Numbered from the stretch's first letter, positions 15,920-25,190 are shown. The stretch is 62,348 bases of DNA from Chloroflexota bacterium (GCA_016197225.1 JACPWC010000104.1:1-62348); one strand, 5' to 3'. Notes: generated by a model from the sequence alone, not told the origin. Made by a program: numbers and translations.

Positions 15920-16876
15920 CTATGGTTTGGCGACAATTAACCTCTCCACCTCTGGCACAATTGTTCCCCAGTCGTAGCCGCCGACGAATTTGTAACCGGC
16001 CTCGCCCAGCGCCGCCCGCCTGGCTGGGTCGTTGATCAACGTCAGGACGGCGCGGGCGAACCCCTCGGCCTCGTGGTATCTGTTCGATCATCAGCATCAG
16101 CGGTATCTGTTCGATCATCAGCAAATACAATTGAAACAACGAATGAATATTTGTCTGACCTTGAGAATGCCAATCAAATGAGGGCGGGTAGTCGAGTAGT
16201 CGGGTGGTTGGGCGTAGTCTGAAAGGAAGATGCCGTTGGGGATGACGCGCGGGCTGGCCCTGCCCGGGGCCGGGTTGAGGGTCGGAGCGAGGCCGCGCAG
16301 GGCGGCGGCGTCTTCGGCGGAGACGCAGGTGACGTGGGCGGCCCGCTGGCAAACCTGCGCCTCGAAGCGCGCCAGCCTGTTCGCCTGAATGAGCGAGTAT
16401 AGAGCGGCAGGCCAGCGACGGGGTTGACGCAAGTCGGTCTCGAAGGCGCGGCGCTGGAGGACGGTTTCGCAGTTGTGAGCGTCGAAGACGGTGATGAGCG
16501 ATGAGGATTGAGTTTCGAGCAGGAAAGGAGCAAGTTCAAGGCCTTCGACGAAAAGGACGTCGAACGATCCGGCTTGCAGGAGGGTTTCAAGGCGGGCGCT
16601 GAAGGCGGGCGAGGCCAGACGGTGGGCAAGATCGGGCCGGGCTGAAAGAAAGAGATCGCGGAGGCGGTGCAAGCGAGTTCGCCGGGGCGGGGCCACGATT
16701 TCAATGCGTTGGCAGGCGGCGCGAAGCTCGGGCGTGATTGGCTCGTCTTTTTCGGCAAAGGCCAGCAGAGTGATTGCGTGCCGGGCGGCGAGGCTCTTGA
16801 TGAGTCCCCAGTTTCGGATGGCGGTTCCCTGCCGGGGCGGGTGCGGGAGTTGCGGGGTGAGGAAGAGAAGATTCAC
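15920..16876 (-). pseudogene. GT4-like glycosyltransferase, centre deleted
   Basis: The N-terminal half is intact from ATG 16876 (MNLLFLTPQLPHPPRQGTA) through RVIPNGIFLSDYAQPP, the end of the first Rossmann domain of a GT4/WcaI-like sugar transferase. It then runs through unrelated residues to a stop at 16118-16120. In the same frame, after two 27-base tandem repeat units containing stops, the C-terminal end reappears at about 15920-16078: YHEAEGFARAVLTLINDPAR through DWGTIVPEVERLIVAKP and a stop. The nucleotide-sugar-binding middle domain, roughly 130 residues, is missing. This is a broken gene; the two ends are seen directly and the deletion is inferred. Confidence 0.75.
16075..16123. repeat. 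two tandem 27-base repeat units at the pseudogene junction
   Basis: A 22-base phrase beginning GGTATCTGTTCGATCATC is present at 16075-16096 and again at 16102-16123, a period of 27 bases. It sits exactly where the middle of the glycosyltransferase gene is missing. Confidence 0.75.
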
Positions 16877-17022
16877 AGTGGACAGTGGAGGGTAAACAGT
16901 GAGCAGGCTTGTAACTACTCACGAGGCAAGAAATTAGAACGCAGATTACGCAGATTCACGCAGATATTTTGAAAAAAAATCAGCGAAGATCAGCGTTTTA
17001 TCTGCGTTCATCAGCGTTCTAT
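16875..17022. repeat. stutter repeats between two glycosyltransferase genes
   Basis: CACAGTGGACAGTGGAGGG (16875-16893) begins within the start of the pseudogene side of the spacer. Copy 3 of the CGCAGATT family follows at 16937-17022 (CGCAGATTACGCAGATTC, then inverted forms with TCTGCGTTCATCAGCG). Confidence 0.55.
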
Positions 17023-18122
17023 TGGTTGATGACTTTTCGATAGACGGCCAACGTTTCTCTGGCGCACTTTTCCCACGAGAAGTCTTTCACGCGAGCATGG
17101 CCTTTCGCGATAAGCGATAAACGATAAGCGGAATCTGACAGTATGCTTTCAATTGCGCCGACGATGCTGGCCGGGTCGTCGGGGTTGCAAAGGGCGGCGG
17201 CGCCGCCGGCGATTTCGGGCAGGGAGGCGCGGTTGGCGATGACGACCGGCGTGCCACAGGCAAAGGCTTCAAGGACGGGCAGGCCGAAGCCTTCGTAGTG
17301 TGAGGGCAGGACGAGGGCGATTGCGCCGTGATAAAGGGCGGGCAGGTCGGCGGCGGCGAAGTCTGGCCGGAAATAGACGCGGTCTTTGAGTTGAAGCTTG
17401 TCAATGAGGGCAACAACATCGTCGAAGAGCCAGCCTTTGTTGCCGGCGAGGACGAGAGGCGGCGCGTCGAGCGGCAACTGGGCGTAGGCAGTTAAGAGGC
17501 CAGGCACGTTTTTGCGCGGCTCGAAGGTGCCGACGAACAATAAATAACGTTGGGGAAGATTCAGGCGCGCCGGAGCAGGTTCAACAGCCTCACCAGGCCG
17601 GGGTTGAAAGATCGGGTCGGGGGCAAGATGAACGGTGACGACTTTGTCGGCGGCCACACCGAGGAGTTCGAGCACGTCGGCGCGGGTGGCATTTGAGTCC
17701 GTCAGGATCGCATCGGCCCTTTTCACTGCCTCGTGAATCTGATCGTTGTAGTAGCGCCTGCTCTGGGCGGTGAGAAATTGCGGATAGCGCAGGAAGGTGA
17801 GGTCGTGAATGGTGATGACGGAGCGAAAGAGGCCGAGCGGCGGGATGAAGTCGGGGGAGTGCAGGAGGCTGAGGCCCTGTGGCAGAAGCTCAACGCCCAG
17901 CGCAAGCCGTTCGAGGCGATGATGGGCAGGCGTCCAGCAGTCGGCGCGGCGGGCGTTCGCGCCAGCGGGGAGGGTTAGAGTCTCGCTGGCTTTGCGCGAG
18001 TGGAAGATGAGGTAGTCGTTGGCCGGGTCGAGGCCGGGCAGGGTTGCCGCCAGTTGCCGAATGTAGAAAGCGATTCCGCCGCGCGTGTAGTAGGTGAGAC
18101 GGGCATCGAGGCCGATTTTCAT
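17019..18122 (-). CDS. GT4 family glycosyltransferase
   Basis: A 367-residue retaining glycosyltransferase of the GT-B fold, likely acting on a cell-surface polysaccharide precursor in the cytoplasm. It starts MKIGLDARLTYYTRGGIAFY, with the Gly-rich loop, at 18122; an upstream extension to 18179 lacks support. Motifs include LPQRYLLFVGTFEPRKNVPG at the start of the second domain and the donor-binding PSHYEGFGLPVLEAFACGTP (E-x7-E). Near the end, SAYRLSLIAKGHARV is encoded by a stuttering phrase (17106-17132, CGATAAGCGATAAACGATAA), apparently repeat-derived. It is divergent from the coiled-coil gene at 18199. The substrate sugar is unknown. Confidence 0.87.
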   Translation of the reverse strand: MKIGLDARLTYYTRGGIAFYIRQLAATLPGLDPANDYLIFHSRKASETLTLPAGANARRADCWTPAHHRLERLALGVELLPQGLSLLHSPDFIPPLGLFRSVITIHDLTFLRYPQFLTAQSRRYYNDQIHEAVKRADAILTDSNATRADVLELLGVAADKVVTVHLAPDPIFQPRPGEAVEPAPARLNLPQRYLLFVGTFEPRKNVPGLLTAYAQLPLDAPPLVLAGNKGWLFDDVVALIDKLQLKDRVYFRPDFAAADLPALYHGAIALVLPSHYEGFGLPVLEAFACGTPVVIANRASLPEIAGGAAALCNPDDPASIVGAIESILSDSAYRLSLIAKGHARVKDFSWEKCARETLAVYRKVINQ

Positions 18123-18198
18123 CAGCCGGATGATACCAGTTTTTGCGCTGGGGAGCGTCTGGGCTATAATCTTCGTCATCTGTTGGAGGTGGATATTT

Positions 18199-19380
18199 AT
18201 GGAAGAAATTCATCAGTTGATACAGCGACTCGATTGGCTGGATAAAGAACGCCAGAAGGATCAACAGAAGATTACGACGCTCACCGAGCGAATTGCGGCG
18301 CTGGAGAAGGACAAGACAACGCTCGAGCAACGCCTGAAGAGCATGGACGGCGACATCACCAAAGCCGTGACCACTGCCAACCGGACAAACGTGATTGATA
18401 CCCTGCTGGGCCAGGTGCGGGCCGACGTGACCAAGCAGATCGAGACCCTTGAATCGCGCCGGGCCGACAGCGAACGCGAGCAGGAGCGTTTGCGGAAGAT
18501 CGAGCGCGAGGGGACGAACCGGGTTTTGGCCGAGGTGCGGAAGGCGCTGGACGCCTTGCCGCGCCTGGAGCAGGACATCGCCGCCCGCAAGGAAGAAGAG
18601 CGGCGGATGAACAAGCTGATGACCGAACTGCAAACGAAGGTCACAGAAGTCGCCCGCCGCGACGAAGAACGCGGCCGTTCGATGGCCGCGCTGGAAGAAG
18701 GCCGCCGCCAGGATGCCAAGCGCGTGGTGGACGTTCAGGCCGAATTGCCCGAACTGCGCAAGCGCGGCGACGAGAACAGAACCAAGCTGGAAATCCTGGA
18801 AGACCTGGTGCGGCGCAACGACATGCGAGTGGGTGAAATGCTGGCCCTTGAAAACGACCGCAAACTCTCGCAAATGGCCTGGATGGAGACACAGGCCGTG
18901 GCCGGCGCCGAACGCGAGCGCGCCTGGAACGACCTCAAACAACGCGCCGAAACCGTCGTCCGCGACACCGAAGACTTTTCGCGGCGGATGGAAGTGTATG
19001 GCGAGACTCACCGTCAGATGAAGAAGGCCATTGAAGATTATTACCTCCACACCGAGCGCACCGACCGCCGCATTGCCGAAGCCGCCGAAATTCAACGCTT
19101 GAGCGAAGAGCGCTTCCGGCAGGAGTGGAACGCCTTTTTGGCCGACGAGCAGAAACGCTGGACGACCCACATGCTGTTGCGTGACGAGCAATGGCGCGAC
19201 CACGACCGCCAGTCGGGCAAAATCGCCGATCGCCTGGCGACCATCGAAGAACAACTGCCCGACCTTCGCGAAACCGTTCGCGGCATGCAGGCCATCGATC
19301 AGGCGCGCTTGCAGGCCGTCTTCAACCTGGCCCGTGAACTGGTGGCCGAGTATGATCAAACGCTGACGAAAGTTCGTTAG
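18199..19380 (+). CDS. long coiled-coil protein
   Basis: A 393-residue protein without membrane segments, with ATG 18199 preceded by GGAGGTGG (18184-18191). It is almost entirely heptad-like and highly charged: DWLDKERQKDQQKITTLTER, IAALEKDKTTLEQRL, and further E/R/K-rich stretches to the end. Heptads are broken around MDGDITKAVTTANRT. No enzymatic motif is present. It resembles structural or scaffolding coiled-coil proteins, but no specific family is recognised. Its stop is 6 bases before selB, so the two are probably cotranscribed; a functional link to SelB is not evident. Confidence 0.75.
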   Translation: MEEIHQLIQRLDWLDKERQKDQQKITTLTERIAALEKDKTTLEQRLKSMDGDITKAVTTANRTNVIDTLLGQVRADVTKQIETLESRRADSEREQERLRKIEREGTNRVLAEVRKALDALPRLEQDIAARKEEERRMNKLMTELQTKVTEVARRDEERGRSMAALEEGRRQDAKRVVDVQAELPELRKRGDENRTKLEILEDLVRRNDMRVGEMLALENDRKLSQMAWMETQAVAGAERERAWNDLKQRAETVVRDTEDFSRRMEVYGETHRQMKKAIEDYYLHTERTDRRIAEAAEIQRLSEERFRQEWNAFLADEQKRWTTHMLLRDEQWRDHDRQSGKIADRLATIEEQLPDLRETVRGMQAIDQARLQAVFNLARELVAEYDQTLTKVR

Positions 19381-19386
19381 CACTTT

Positions 19387-21273
19387 ATGCGCGTCATTGG
19401 CACCGCCGGCCACGTAGACCACGGCAAGTCGGCGCTCGTTCAGGCCCTCACCGGCACTCACCCCGACCGCCTCAAAGAAGAACGCGAACGCGAGATGACG
19501 ATTGATCTCGGCTTCGCCTGGTTCAACCTGCCAAACGGCGAGCCGGTGGGCGTGATTGACGTTCCCGGACATCGCGACTTCATCGAGAACATGCTGGCCG
19601 GGGTGGGCGGCATTGACGCCGCCCTCTTCGTGGTGGCCGCCGACGAGGGCGTGATGCCGCAAACTCGCGAACACCTGGCCATCCTCGATCTACTGCAAAT
19701 CAACAACGGCGTGGTCGCCCTCACCAAAGCCGACTTAGCCGAGTCGGATGAGTGGCTCGATCTGATTTCCGAAGAGGTGAGGGGACTGATCAAAGGAACG
19801 GCTCTGGACGGGGCCGCCGTCATTCCCGTGTCGGCCCGCAGTGGCCGGGGACTCGACGACCTGCGCGCCGCCCTCGTCAAATGTTTGGCCGCCGTCCCGG
19901 CCCGCCCCGACCTGGCCCGTCCGCGCCTGCCCATCGATCGCGTGTTCACCATCGCCGGTTTTGGCACCGTCGTCACTGGAACGTTGATGGACGGCTCACT
20001 GTCCGTCGGCGACGAAGTCCTCGTCCTGCCCTCCAATCGCCCGGCCCGCGTTCGCGGCCTGCAAACGCACAAGACCAAACTCGACCGGGCCGTGCCCGGA
20101 AGCCGTGTGGCCGTCAACCTGACCGGCGTCCAGGTCGCCGACATTCAACGCGGCGAAGTGGTGTGCCACCCTGACACTCTCCGCTTGACCGATCTGCTTG
20201 ACGTTCAATTTCGCCATTTAGCCGAAGCCGAGGCGTCCCTCAAACACAACGCCGAAGTCAAACTCTTCGTCGGCGCGTCGGAGACAGTGGCCCGCGCTCG
20301 CGTGTTGAGCGGCGAGGCCCTGCCGCCCGGCGAGACCGGCTGGTTGCAGATTGTCTTGTCAGCGCCCGTCGTTGTCACCAAAGGCGACCGTTTCATTCTG
20401 CGCCGACCCTCGCCCGGGGCCACCATCGGCGGCGGCGTTATCGTCGAGCCGCACCCGGCCCGCAAACACAAACGACAGGACGCAACCGTCCTCAACCGCC
20501 TGCAAACGCTCTTGCGCGGTACGCCGGGCGAGATTCTTTTGCAAGCGGTGGATGCGCTCGGCCCCGGCCCGTTCTCGGCGGCGATTGCCAAAGCCGGGCT
20601 GGATGCCTCCGCTACTGCCGAAGCGTTGGGGGAACTGGCGATGACCGGCGATTTGCTCACTCTCGAAGGCACGTTGCCGGCTAGCAATGCTCTTGTTCTC
20701 TCACGCGCAACCCTGGCCCGCCTGACTCGCGAAGCCACCGACCTACTTACGGCTTATCACGCCTCGCACCCGCTCAAGATCGGCCTCTCGCGCGAAGAAC
20801 TCAAGAGCCGCCTCAAGCTCGCGCCCAAAGTCTTCAACGCCTTCATCGCCCGCGCAGTTGCTGAAGGCCGTGTGGCCGAGGCCGGGGCCTTCGTCCGGCT
20901 GGCGACCCACGAGATCAAACTAACGCCTGCCCAGCAAGCCAGCGCCGACTCGCTCCTGGCCGCTTTTCGTCGTGACCCGTACAACACACCTTCGGTGAAA
21001 GACTCGGCGGCGATGGTGGGCGACGATGTGCTGGCCGTGTTGATTGAGCGCGGCGATCTCGCCCAGGTCTCGCCCGAGGTGTTGTTCCTGAGAAGCACTT
21101 ACGACGCGCTCGTGGCCGCCGTGCGCCGACATTTGGCCGCCAACCCGTCCCTCACCGTCGCCCAGTTCCGCGACATGTTCAGCACCAGCCGCAAATACGC
21201 CCTGGCCTTTTTGGAGCATTTGGATGCGGTTGGAATTACGGTTCGCAGGGGCGACGAGCGGGTGTTGAAATAG
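19387..21273 (+). CDS. selB: selenocysteine-specific elongation factor SelB
   Basis: A 628-residue translational GTPase that delivers Sec-tRNA to UGA codons followed by a SECIS element. G1 is GTAGHVDHGKSALVQALTGT (residues 4-23). The switch region is EREREMTIDLGFAW, G3 is DVPGHRDFIENML, and G4 is ALTKADL. Beta-barrel domains follow (FGTVVTGTLMDGSLSVGDEV), then C-terminal winged-helix repeats that bind SECIS RNA, ending LTVAQFRDMFSTSRKYALAF and VGITVRRGDERVLK. Length and order fit SelB. No selA, selD or selC is in the window and no in-frame TGA selenoprotein was seen, so selenocysteine use is inferred from SelB alone. Confidence 0.93.
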   Translation: MRVIGTAGHVDHGKSALVQALTGTHPDRLKEEREREMTIDLGFAWFNLPNGEPVGVIDVPGHRDFIENMLAGVGGIDAALFVVAADEGVMPQTREHLAILDLLQINNGVVALTKADLAESDEWLDLISEEVRGLIKGTALDGAAVIPVSARSGRGLDDLRAALVKCLAAVPARPDLARPRLPIDRVFTIAGFGTVVTGTLMDGSLSVGDEVLVLPSNRPARVRGLQTHKTKLDRAVPGSRVAVNLTGVQVADIQRGEVVCHPDTLRLTDLLDVQFRHLAEAEASLKHNAEVKLFVGASETVARARVLSGEALPPGETGWLQIVLSAPVVVTKGDRFILRRPSPGATIGGGVIVEPHPARKHKRQDATVLNRLQTLLRGTPGEILLQAVDALGPGPFSAAIAKAGLDASATAEALGELAMTGDLLTLEGTLPASNALVLSRATLARLTREATDLLTAYHASHPLKIGLSREELKSRLKLAPKVFNAFIARAVAEGRVAEAGAFVRLATHEIKLTPAQQASADSLLAAFRRDPYNTPSVKDSAAMVGDDVLAVLIERGDLAQVSPEVLFLRSTYDALVAAVRRHLAANPSLTVAQFRDMFSTSRKYALAFLEHLDAVGITVRRGDERVLK

Positions 21274-21362
21274 GGTCAACGGATTTATCGAATTGAGCGG
21301 ATACGAAAGAAGAAATGAGTGGAGTATAATCCGCCTCAGCAAATTCTGACGTGGAGAAGAGA

Positions 21363-22109
21363 ATGTCCAAGAAGAAAAACAAGAACAAGACAACCAAACA
21401 ACACAAAGGTTCGGGCGGGGGCGGCCAGGCCGGGGAGCCGATCAAAGTTAATTGGTGGGTGATCGGCGGGGCAGTGGTGATCATCGCCGGGCTGATCTAT
21501 TATTCGATCTCGCAACAACAGAAACCGGCGCCCACCACCAGCGCCGCCACCAGCGTTAGCGCCAGCGCCGGCGCTACGGATTGCTCCAACGGCCCAACAT
21601 CCAAGCAATATGCCTCGGCCCCGGAAATGACGGTTGACCCGGCGAAGAACTACACCGCCACCTTCAAAATGGCTAAGGGCGGCGAGTTCGTCGTTCAACT
21701 CTATCCTGATAAAGCGCCCATCACCGTCAACAGTTTTGTCTTTCTGGCGCGCGACGGTTACTTCAATTGTGTGACCTTCCACCGGGTGCTCGAAGGCTTC
21801 ATGGCTCAGGGCGGCGACCCGACCGGCACAGGCGGCGGCGGGCCGGGGTATGAGTTCGTCAACGAAGACAGCGATCTGAAGTTCGACAAGGCGGGTGTGG
21901 TGGCGATGGCCAACGCCGGGCGCGACACCAACGGCAGCCAGTTCTTCATCACTTTCCAGGAGACGCCGTCGCTTGATGGCGGCTACACAATATTTGGCCA
22001 GGTGACTGAAGGGATGGAAGTGGTCAACGGCATCACCCGCCGCGATCCCAACACCGCCCCCGATTTTTCAGGCGACGTGATCCAGAGTGTGACAATCTCG
22101 GAGAGTTAG
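21363..22109 (+). CDS. membrane-anchored cyclophilin-type peptidyl-prolyl isomerase
   Basis: A 248-residue protein that should catalyse cis-trans isomerisation of X-Pro bonds outside the membrane. A Lys-rich N-terminus (MSKKKNKNKTTKQ) is followed by one membrane helix (~34-51), a short linker, then a cyclophilin domain (~80-245). Motifs: FVVQLYPDKAPITVNSFVFL, YFNCVTFHRVLEGFMAQGGD with the catalytic Arg, and AMANAGRDTNGSQFFITFQE. ATG 21363 is used; a GTG at 21351 is in frame. It is monocistronic or followed by the pentapeptide gene 33 bases on. TATAAT at 21325-21330 is a possible -10 box without a good -35. Confidence 0.9.
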   Translation: MSKKKNKNKTTKQHKGSGGGGQAGEPIKVNWWVIGGAVVIIAGLIYYSISQQQKPAPTTSAATSVSASAGATDCSNGPTSKQYASAPEMTVDPAKNYTATFKMAKGGEFVVQLYPDKAPITVNSFVFLARDGYFNCVTFHRVLEGFMAQGGDPTGTGGGGPGYEFVNEDSDLKFDKAGVVAMANAGRDTNGSQFFITFQETPSLDGGYTIFGQVTEGMEVVNGITRRDPNTAPDFSGDVIQSVTISES

Positions 22110-22142
22110 GCGAACAGGCAAATGGGCTAAGGAGAATCGGCT

Positions 22143-22502
22143 ATGGCAGAGATAACACGCGTGGAATTGATACTGGCGTTGATCGGCGCTGGGGAGCGTC
22201 CACGCCTGGCGGGCGTGGATCTCAGCGGGCTAAATTTGACCGGCCTCAGACTGAGCGGGGCGCATTTGGAATATGCCATTCTGACTGGAGCAAATTTGAC
22301 GGCGGCTAACCTGGCTGAGGCCGACCTGCGGAACGCCGACCTGGCCGGCGCAAACCTGACCTACGCCGACTTGCAAGAAGCCGACCTGACCGGAGCCAAC
22401 CTGAAAGGCGCGAATCTGACGCATGCCAATTTATCGCGCACCAAGATGACCGGGACAACAATGACTGGGGCCACGATGCCTGACGGCACCAAGCACGAGT
22501 AG
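22143..22502 (+). CDS. pentapeptide-repeat protein
   Basis: A 119-residue protein in which residues ~24-113 are tandem pentapeptides of the A(D/N)LXX type: [40 protein letters not shown] and so on, about 17 units. These build a right-handed quadrilateral beta helix (family knowledge). The N-terminal 20 residues ([20 protein letters not shown]) form a short helical cap. Functions in the family range from DNA mimicry to structural roles and cannot be assigned here. A strong hairpin terminator follows directly. Confidence 0.88.
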   Translation: MAEITRVELILALIGAGERPRLAGVDLSGLNLTGLRLSGAHLEYAILTGANLTAANLAEADLRNADLAGANLTYADLQEADLTGANLKGANLTHANLSRTKMTGTTMTGATMPDGTKHE

Positions 22503-22503
22503 T

Positions 22504-22532
22504 AGAGACGGCCCGCCGGGTCGTCTCTTTTT
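22504..22532. terminator. bidirectional rho-independent terminator
   Basis: AGAGACGGCCC (22504-22514), loop GCC, and GGGTCGTCTCT (22518-22528) make an 11-bp stem with one G-U pair, followed by TTTTTATTT. It lies between the convergent pentapeptide and dehydrogenase genes. Confidence 0.85.
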
Positions 22533-24075
22533 ATTTGGAAAGCGAGAAAACGAAGGCGATCAGCGATTCAATCTCGGCCTCCGTCAAAACATCGCCATAG
22601 TTTTGGTACATGTAGTCGGAGTTGTAGTTGGGCACAATGTAATCGTTCGGGCGCAGAATGGATTGGCGGACATATTCGACGGCGCTCAATCCTTGAACGC
22701 GCTGATGGGCAACGTCCCTCAGCCCGACCAGCGACGGCCCCAGCCCGGCCCGGTCGTCCAGCAGGTGGCAGGTGAGACAGGGCGGCGCTCCGGCGGCCCC
22801 GTTGCGATACAACGCCTCGCCCGCCGCCACTTGTTCCGGCGAAAACGCAGGTAGCGGCTCGGCAGTGGCCGTCGCCGATTCGGCGGTCACAGTTTCACCC
22901 ACGTAGGCAACCCGATAGACAGCGCCTGTTTGCCATTCCAGGATGTAGAGAGCCTCATCCGGGCCAACCGTCACATCAATGGGGCGAAAGTTCGTCCCGG
23001 TGTTGAAGCGGGCAAACGGCTCCCACTCGCCGTGAAGCGCGCCATCGTCGCCGCGCCTCAGCGGCACGACGACAACCATTTGGCCGTTGGTGATTTGCCG
23101 ATCCAGCGCGACCTGCGCGCCCGTGCCCCACAGCGCCACGTAGACGGCGTTTTGATAAGCTTCTGGAAACTGCCTGCCTGCATAGTAAATCAGCCCGGCC
23201 GAGCCGACCGAGGGATAGAACTCGGTGATGGGGGCGGCGGACGTTGCCCCGAGTGGCGGTTTCCCGTACACGTCGGGGAAACCGTAGTGGCGGCCCTGTT
23301 GCACCAGGTTCAGTTCTTCGGGAACCAGCGAGCGTAGCGTCCGATCAAATTTGCTGGGGTTGTTGTCGGCGGTGAAGAGATCGCCTTCGGGCGAGAAGGT
23401 GAGATCGTAAGGGTTGCGAAAGCCGGCGGCGAAGACTTGCAGATCACTGCCGTCGGCGTTCAGGCGCAGCACCGAAGCTTCCATCGGATCGGTGATCGGG
23501 CCGTGATCGGTGGTGGAGCCGACGCCCACATACAACTTGCCGTCCGGCCCAAAGGCGATGCCGTTGTTGGAGTGATCGGGATAGCGCAAAGAGACCAGCC
23601 CGGTGACGACGGGCGTGAGTGTATCGTAGTCGCCATCGCCATCGTCGTCGCTCAACACGCTAATGCGGCCACTGTCGGAAAGATAGAGCTTGCCGTCGTG
23701 AAAGGCCAGGCCAACAGCGTGAGTGACTTTGTGCTCACTGCCGTCAAATACCTGCCGCATGGCTTCAGCGTCAGTATTGCCGTCTTTATCTTCAAATTGA
23801 AAGATGTCGCCTTCCAGCGTGAGAAGGTAGAGATTCTCATCCGGCCCAAAGAGAATGGCCGTAGGCAGGTGAATGTCGCGCGGCTCGGCGAAGGACGCTA
23901 TGGCAAAACCCGGCGGAACCCGGATGGTGTTGGTCGCCGGGGCCGGGCTGGAGAGTTGCCGGATCATCCAACGGGCAACTGTGACCGCGCCCACCCCGGC
24001 CAGAGCCAGAACAATCAACCCAATGCCGGCCACCCCGAGGCGGGGCCACCATCGAGTTGGGATCGGGCTTCTCAT
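22531..24075 (-). CDS. PQQ-type glucose/sorbosone dehydrogenase with cytochrome c tail
   Basis: A 514-residue exported protein. An N-terminal signal/anchor helix (~12-35) is followed by a beta-propeller (~50-395) of the glucose/sorbosone dehydrogenase family: PPGFAIASFAEPRDIHLPTA, NGIAFGPDGKLYVGVGSTTD, AAGFRNPYDLTFSPEGDLFT. Residues ~415-514 form a class I cytochrome c with the haem site CLTCH (Cys433, Cys436, His437) and a possible Met ligand in SDYMYQNYGDVL. It probably oxidises a sugar-like substrate and passes electrons to the haem outside the membrane; the substrate is unknown. It overlaps the upstream kelch gene as ATGA, so the two form an operon. Confidence 0.85.
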   Translation of the reverse strand: MRSPIPTRWWPRLGVAGIGLIVLALAGVGAVTVARWMIRQLSSPAPATNTIRVPPGFAIASFAEPRDIHLPTAILFGPDENLYLLTLEGDIFQFEDKDGNTDAEAMRQVFDGSEHKVTHAVGLAFHDGKLYLSDSGRISVLSDDDGDGDYDTLTPVVTGLVSLRYPDHSNNGIAFGPDGKLYVGVGSTTDHGPITDPMEASVLRLNADGSDLQVFAAGFRNPYDLTFSPEGDLFTADNNPSKFDRTLRSLVPEELNLVQQGRHYGFPDVYGKPPLGATSAAPITEFYPSVGSAGLIYYAGRQFPEAYQNAVYVALWGTGAQVALDRQITNGQMVVVVPLRRGDDGALHGEWEPFARFNTGTNFRPIDVTVGPDEALYILEWQTGAVYRVAYVGETVTAESATATAEPLPAFSPEQVAAGEALYRNGAAGAPPCLTCHLLDDRAGLGPSLVGLRDVAHQRVQGLSAVEYVRQSILRPNDYIVPNYNSDYMYQNYGDVLTEAEIESLIAFVFSLSK

Positions 24076-25118
24076 TTATCTGGAGTGAAAATTTCGACAG
24101 CGCCGCTCAGGGTGAATCGCGTTTGTGGGCCGGAGCCGGTCGCGCCGGAGATCACGTACAGTTTGTCATTCGCCACAGCGGCGGCGACGCCATGACGCGG
24201 AGTGGGCAGGGCCGGCCAGGACGACCAGCTATCGGTGGCCGGGTCGTAGACTTCGTGCTGGGCGTAAACGCAAAGCTGAGGGTAGTTCTCGCCGCCGAGG
24301 ATGTGGACTTTGCCGTCGAGTACCGTCACGGCAAATCCACTGCGGGGCGTGGGCATGTCTTGTTTATGCGTCCAGGTATTTGTGGCCGGGTCGTAAACGT
24401 CAACGGAGGCGTAGTTGGCGCTGTGCTTCCAGCGCCCGCCAAAGAGATAGAGCTTGCCGTCCACGGCCACGCCCTTCACGTGATCGCGCGGGCCGGAGAG
24501 CGGGGCCAGCGAGGCGTCCCAGGTGTTCGTGGCCGGGTCGTAGGCCCAGACTTCGATCGGGTTTTCCCAGTCGGGCGCGTCGCCGCCGGCTACGTAGAGC
24601 TTGCCGTTGATGGCAACCATAGCCTGCGCGGCGCGATGGCCGGGCATGTCGGCCAATTGTTTCCACTCGTTCGTTTTGGGATTGTAGACCCAGAGGCCGT
24701 TGACGTTGGGAAAGAATTCGACGGAGTAGCCGCCGCTGACGTAGATGAGGCCGTCAATCACATCCACGCCTACGTGATGCAGACCTTTGGGCAGGGGGGC
24801 CAGCGTCTGCCAGGAATCCGTCGCCGGGTTGTAAACGTCGAACTGAGGTGAGACCTGCCAGTCGGCCAATAAGCCGCCCGGCACGTAGATGAGGCCGTTC
24901 AACACAGCCACTTCCGTTTCGCCGCGCGCCAGCGGCAAGTCACGGCCCGGCGACCACGAGCCGCCAACGGTTGAAGTCGAATCTATATCGCACACTTTGC
25001 CCGGTGTAAACTGGGCCTGTAGCCGGCTTGCGGCTCGTGGGCCGGCGTAAATTGCTAGAGTAGCGACGATGAGAATCGCCGCTATCACGCCTGTAATCTG
25101 AATTCTTGAGAACTTCAT
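24072..25118 (-). CDS. exported kelch-repeat protein
   Basis: A 348-residue protein with an N-terminal anchor/signal (MKFSRIQITGVIAAILIVAT) and a kelch beta-propeller of six repeats, each with a G-G pair and a spaced Tyr/Trp: LIYVPGGLLADWQVSPQFDV, YNPATDSWQTLAPLPKGLHH, DGLIYVSGGYSVEFFPNVNG, GKLYVAGGDAPDWE, GKLYLFGGRWKHS, GKVHILGGENYPQLCVY. Such propellers act as binding scaffolds or, in galactose oxidase, as enzymes; the Cys/Tyr pair of galactose oxidase was not recognised here. It is coupled by an ATGA overlap to the dehydrogenase gene, suggesting a joint extracellular role. Confidence 0.85.
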   Translation of the reverse strand: MKFSRIQITGVIAAILIVATLAIYAGPRAASRLQAQFTPGKVCDIDSTSTVGGSWSPGRDLPLARGETEVAVLNGLIYVPGGLLADWQVSPQFDVYNPATDSWQTLAPLPKGLHHVGVDVIDGLIYVSGGYSVEFFPNVNGLWVYNPKTNEWKQLADMPGHRAAQAMVAINGKLYVAGGDAPDWENPIEVWAYDPATNTWDASLAPLSGPRDHVKGVAVDGKLYLFGGRWKHSANYASVDVYDPATNTWTHKQDMPTPRSGFAVTVLDGKVHILGGENYPQLCVYAQHEVYDPATDSWSSWPALPTPRHGVAAAVANDKLYVISGATGSGPQTRFTLSGAVEIFTPDK

Positions 25119-25190
25119 TAATTTTGTCCCTCATCATTTGAGCTTATTGATACGCTGGGCAAGTATACCGGTTTTTGATGAAGCCATAGG

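Noticed and set aside
16075-16123. A short CRISPR-like array
   Set aside because: Only two units, 22 of 27 bases shared with 5-base gaps, inside a broken glycosyltransferase gene; no Cas genes. A tandem duplication explains it better.
22143-22502. Qnr-type quinolone resistance protein
   Set aside because: At 119 residues it is about half the length of Qnr proteins and has no loops; only a generic pentapeptide protein can be claimed.
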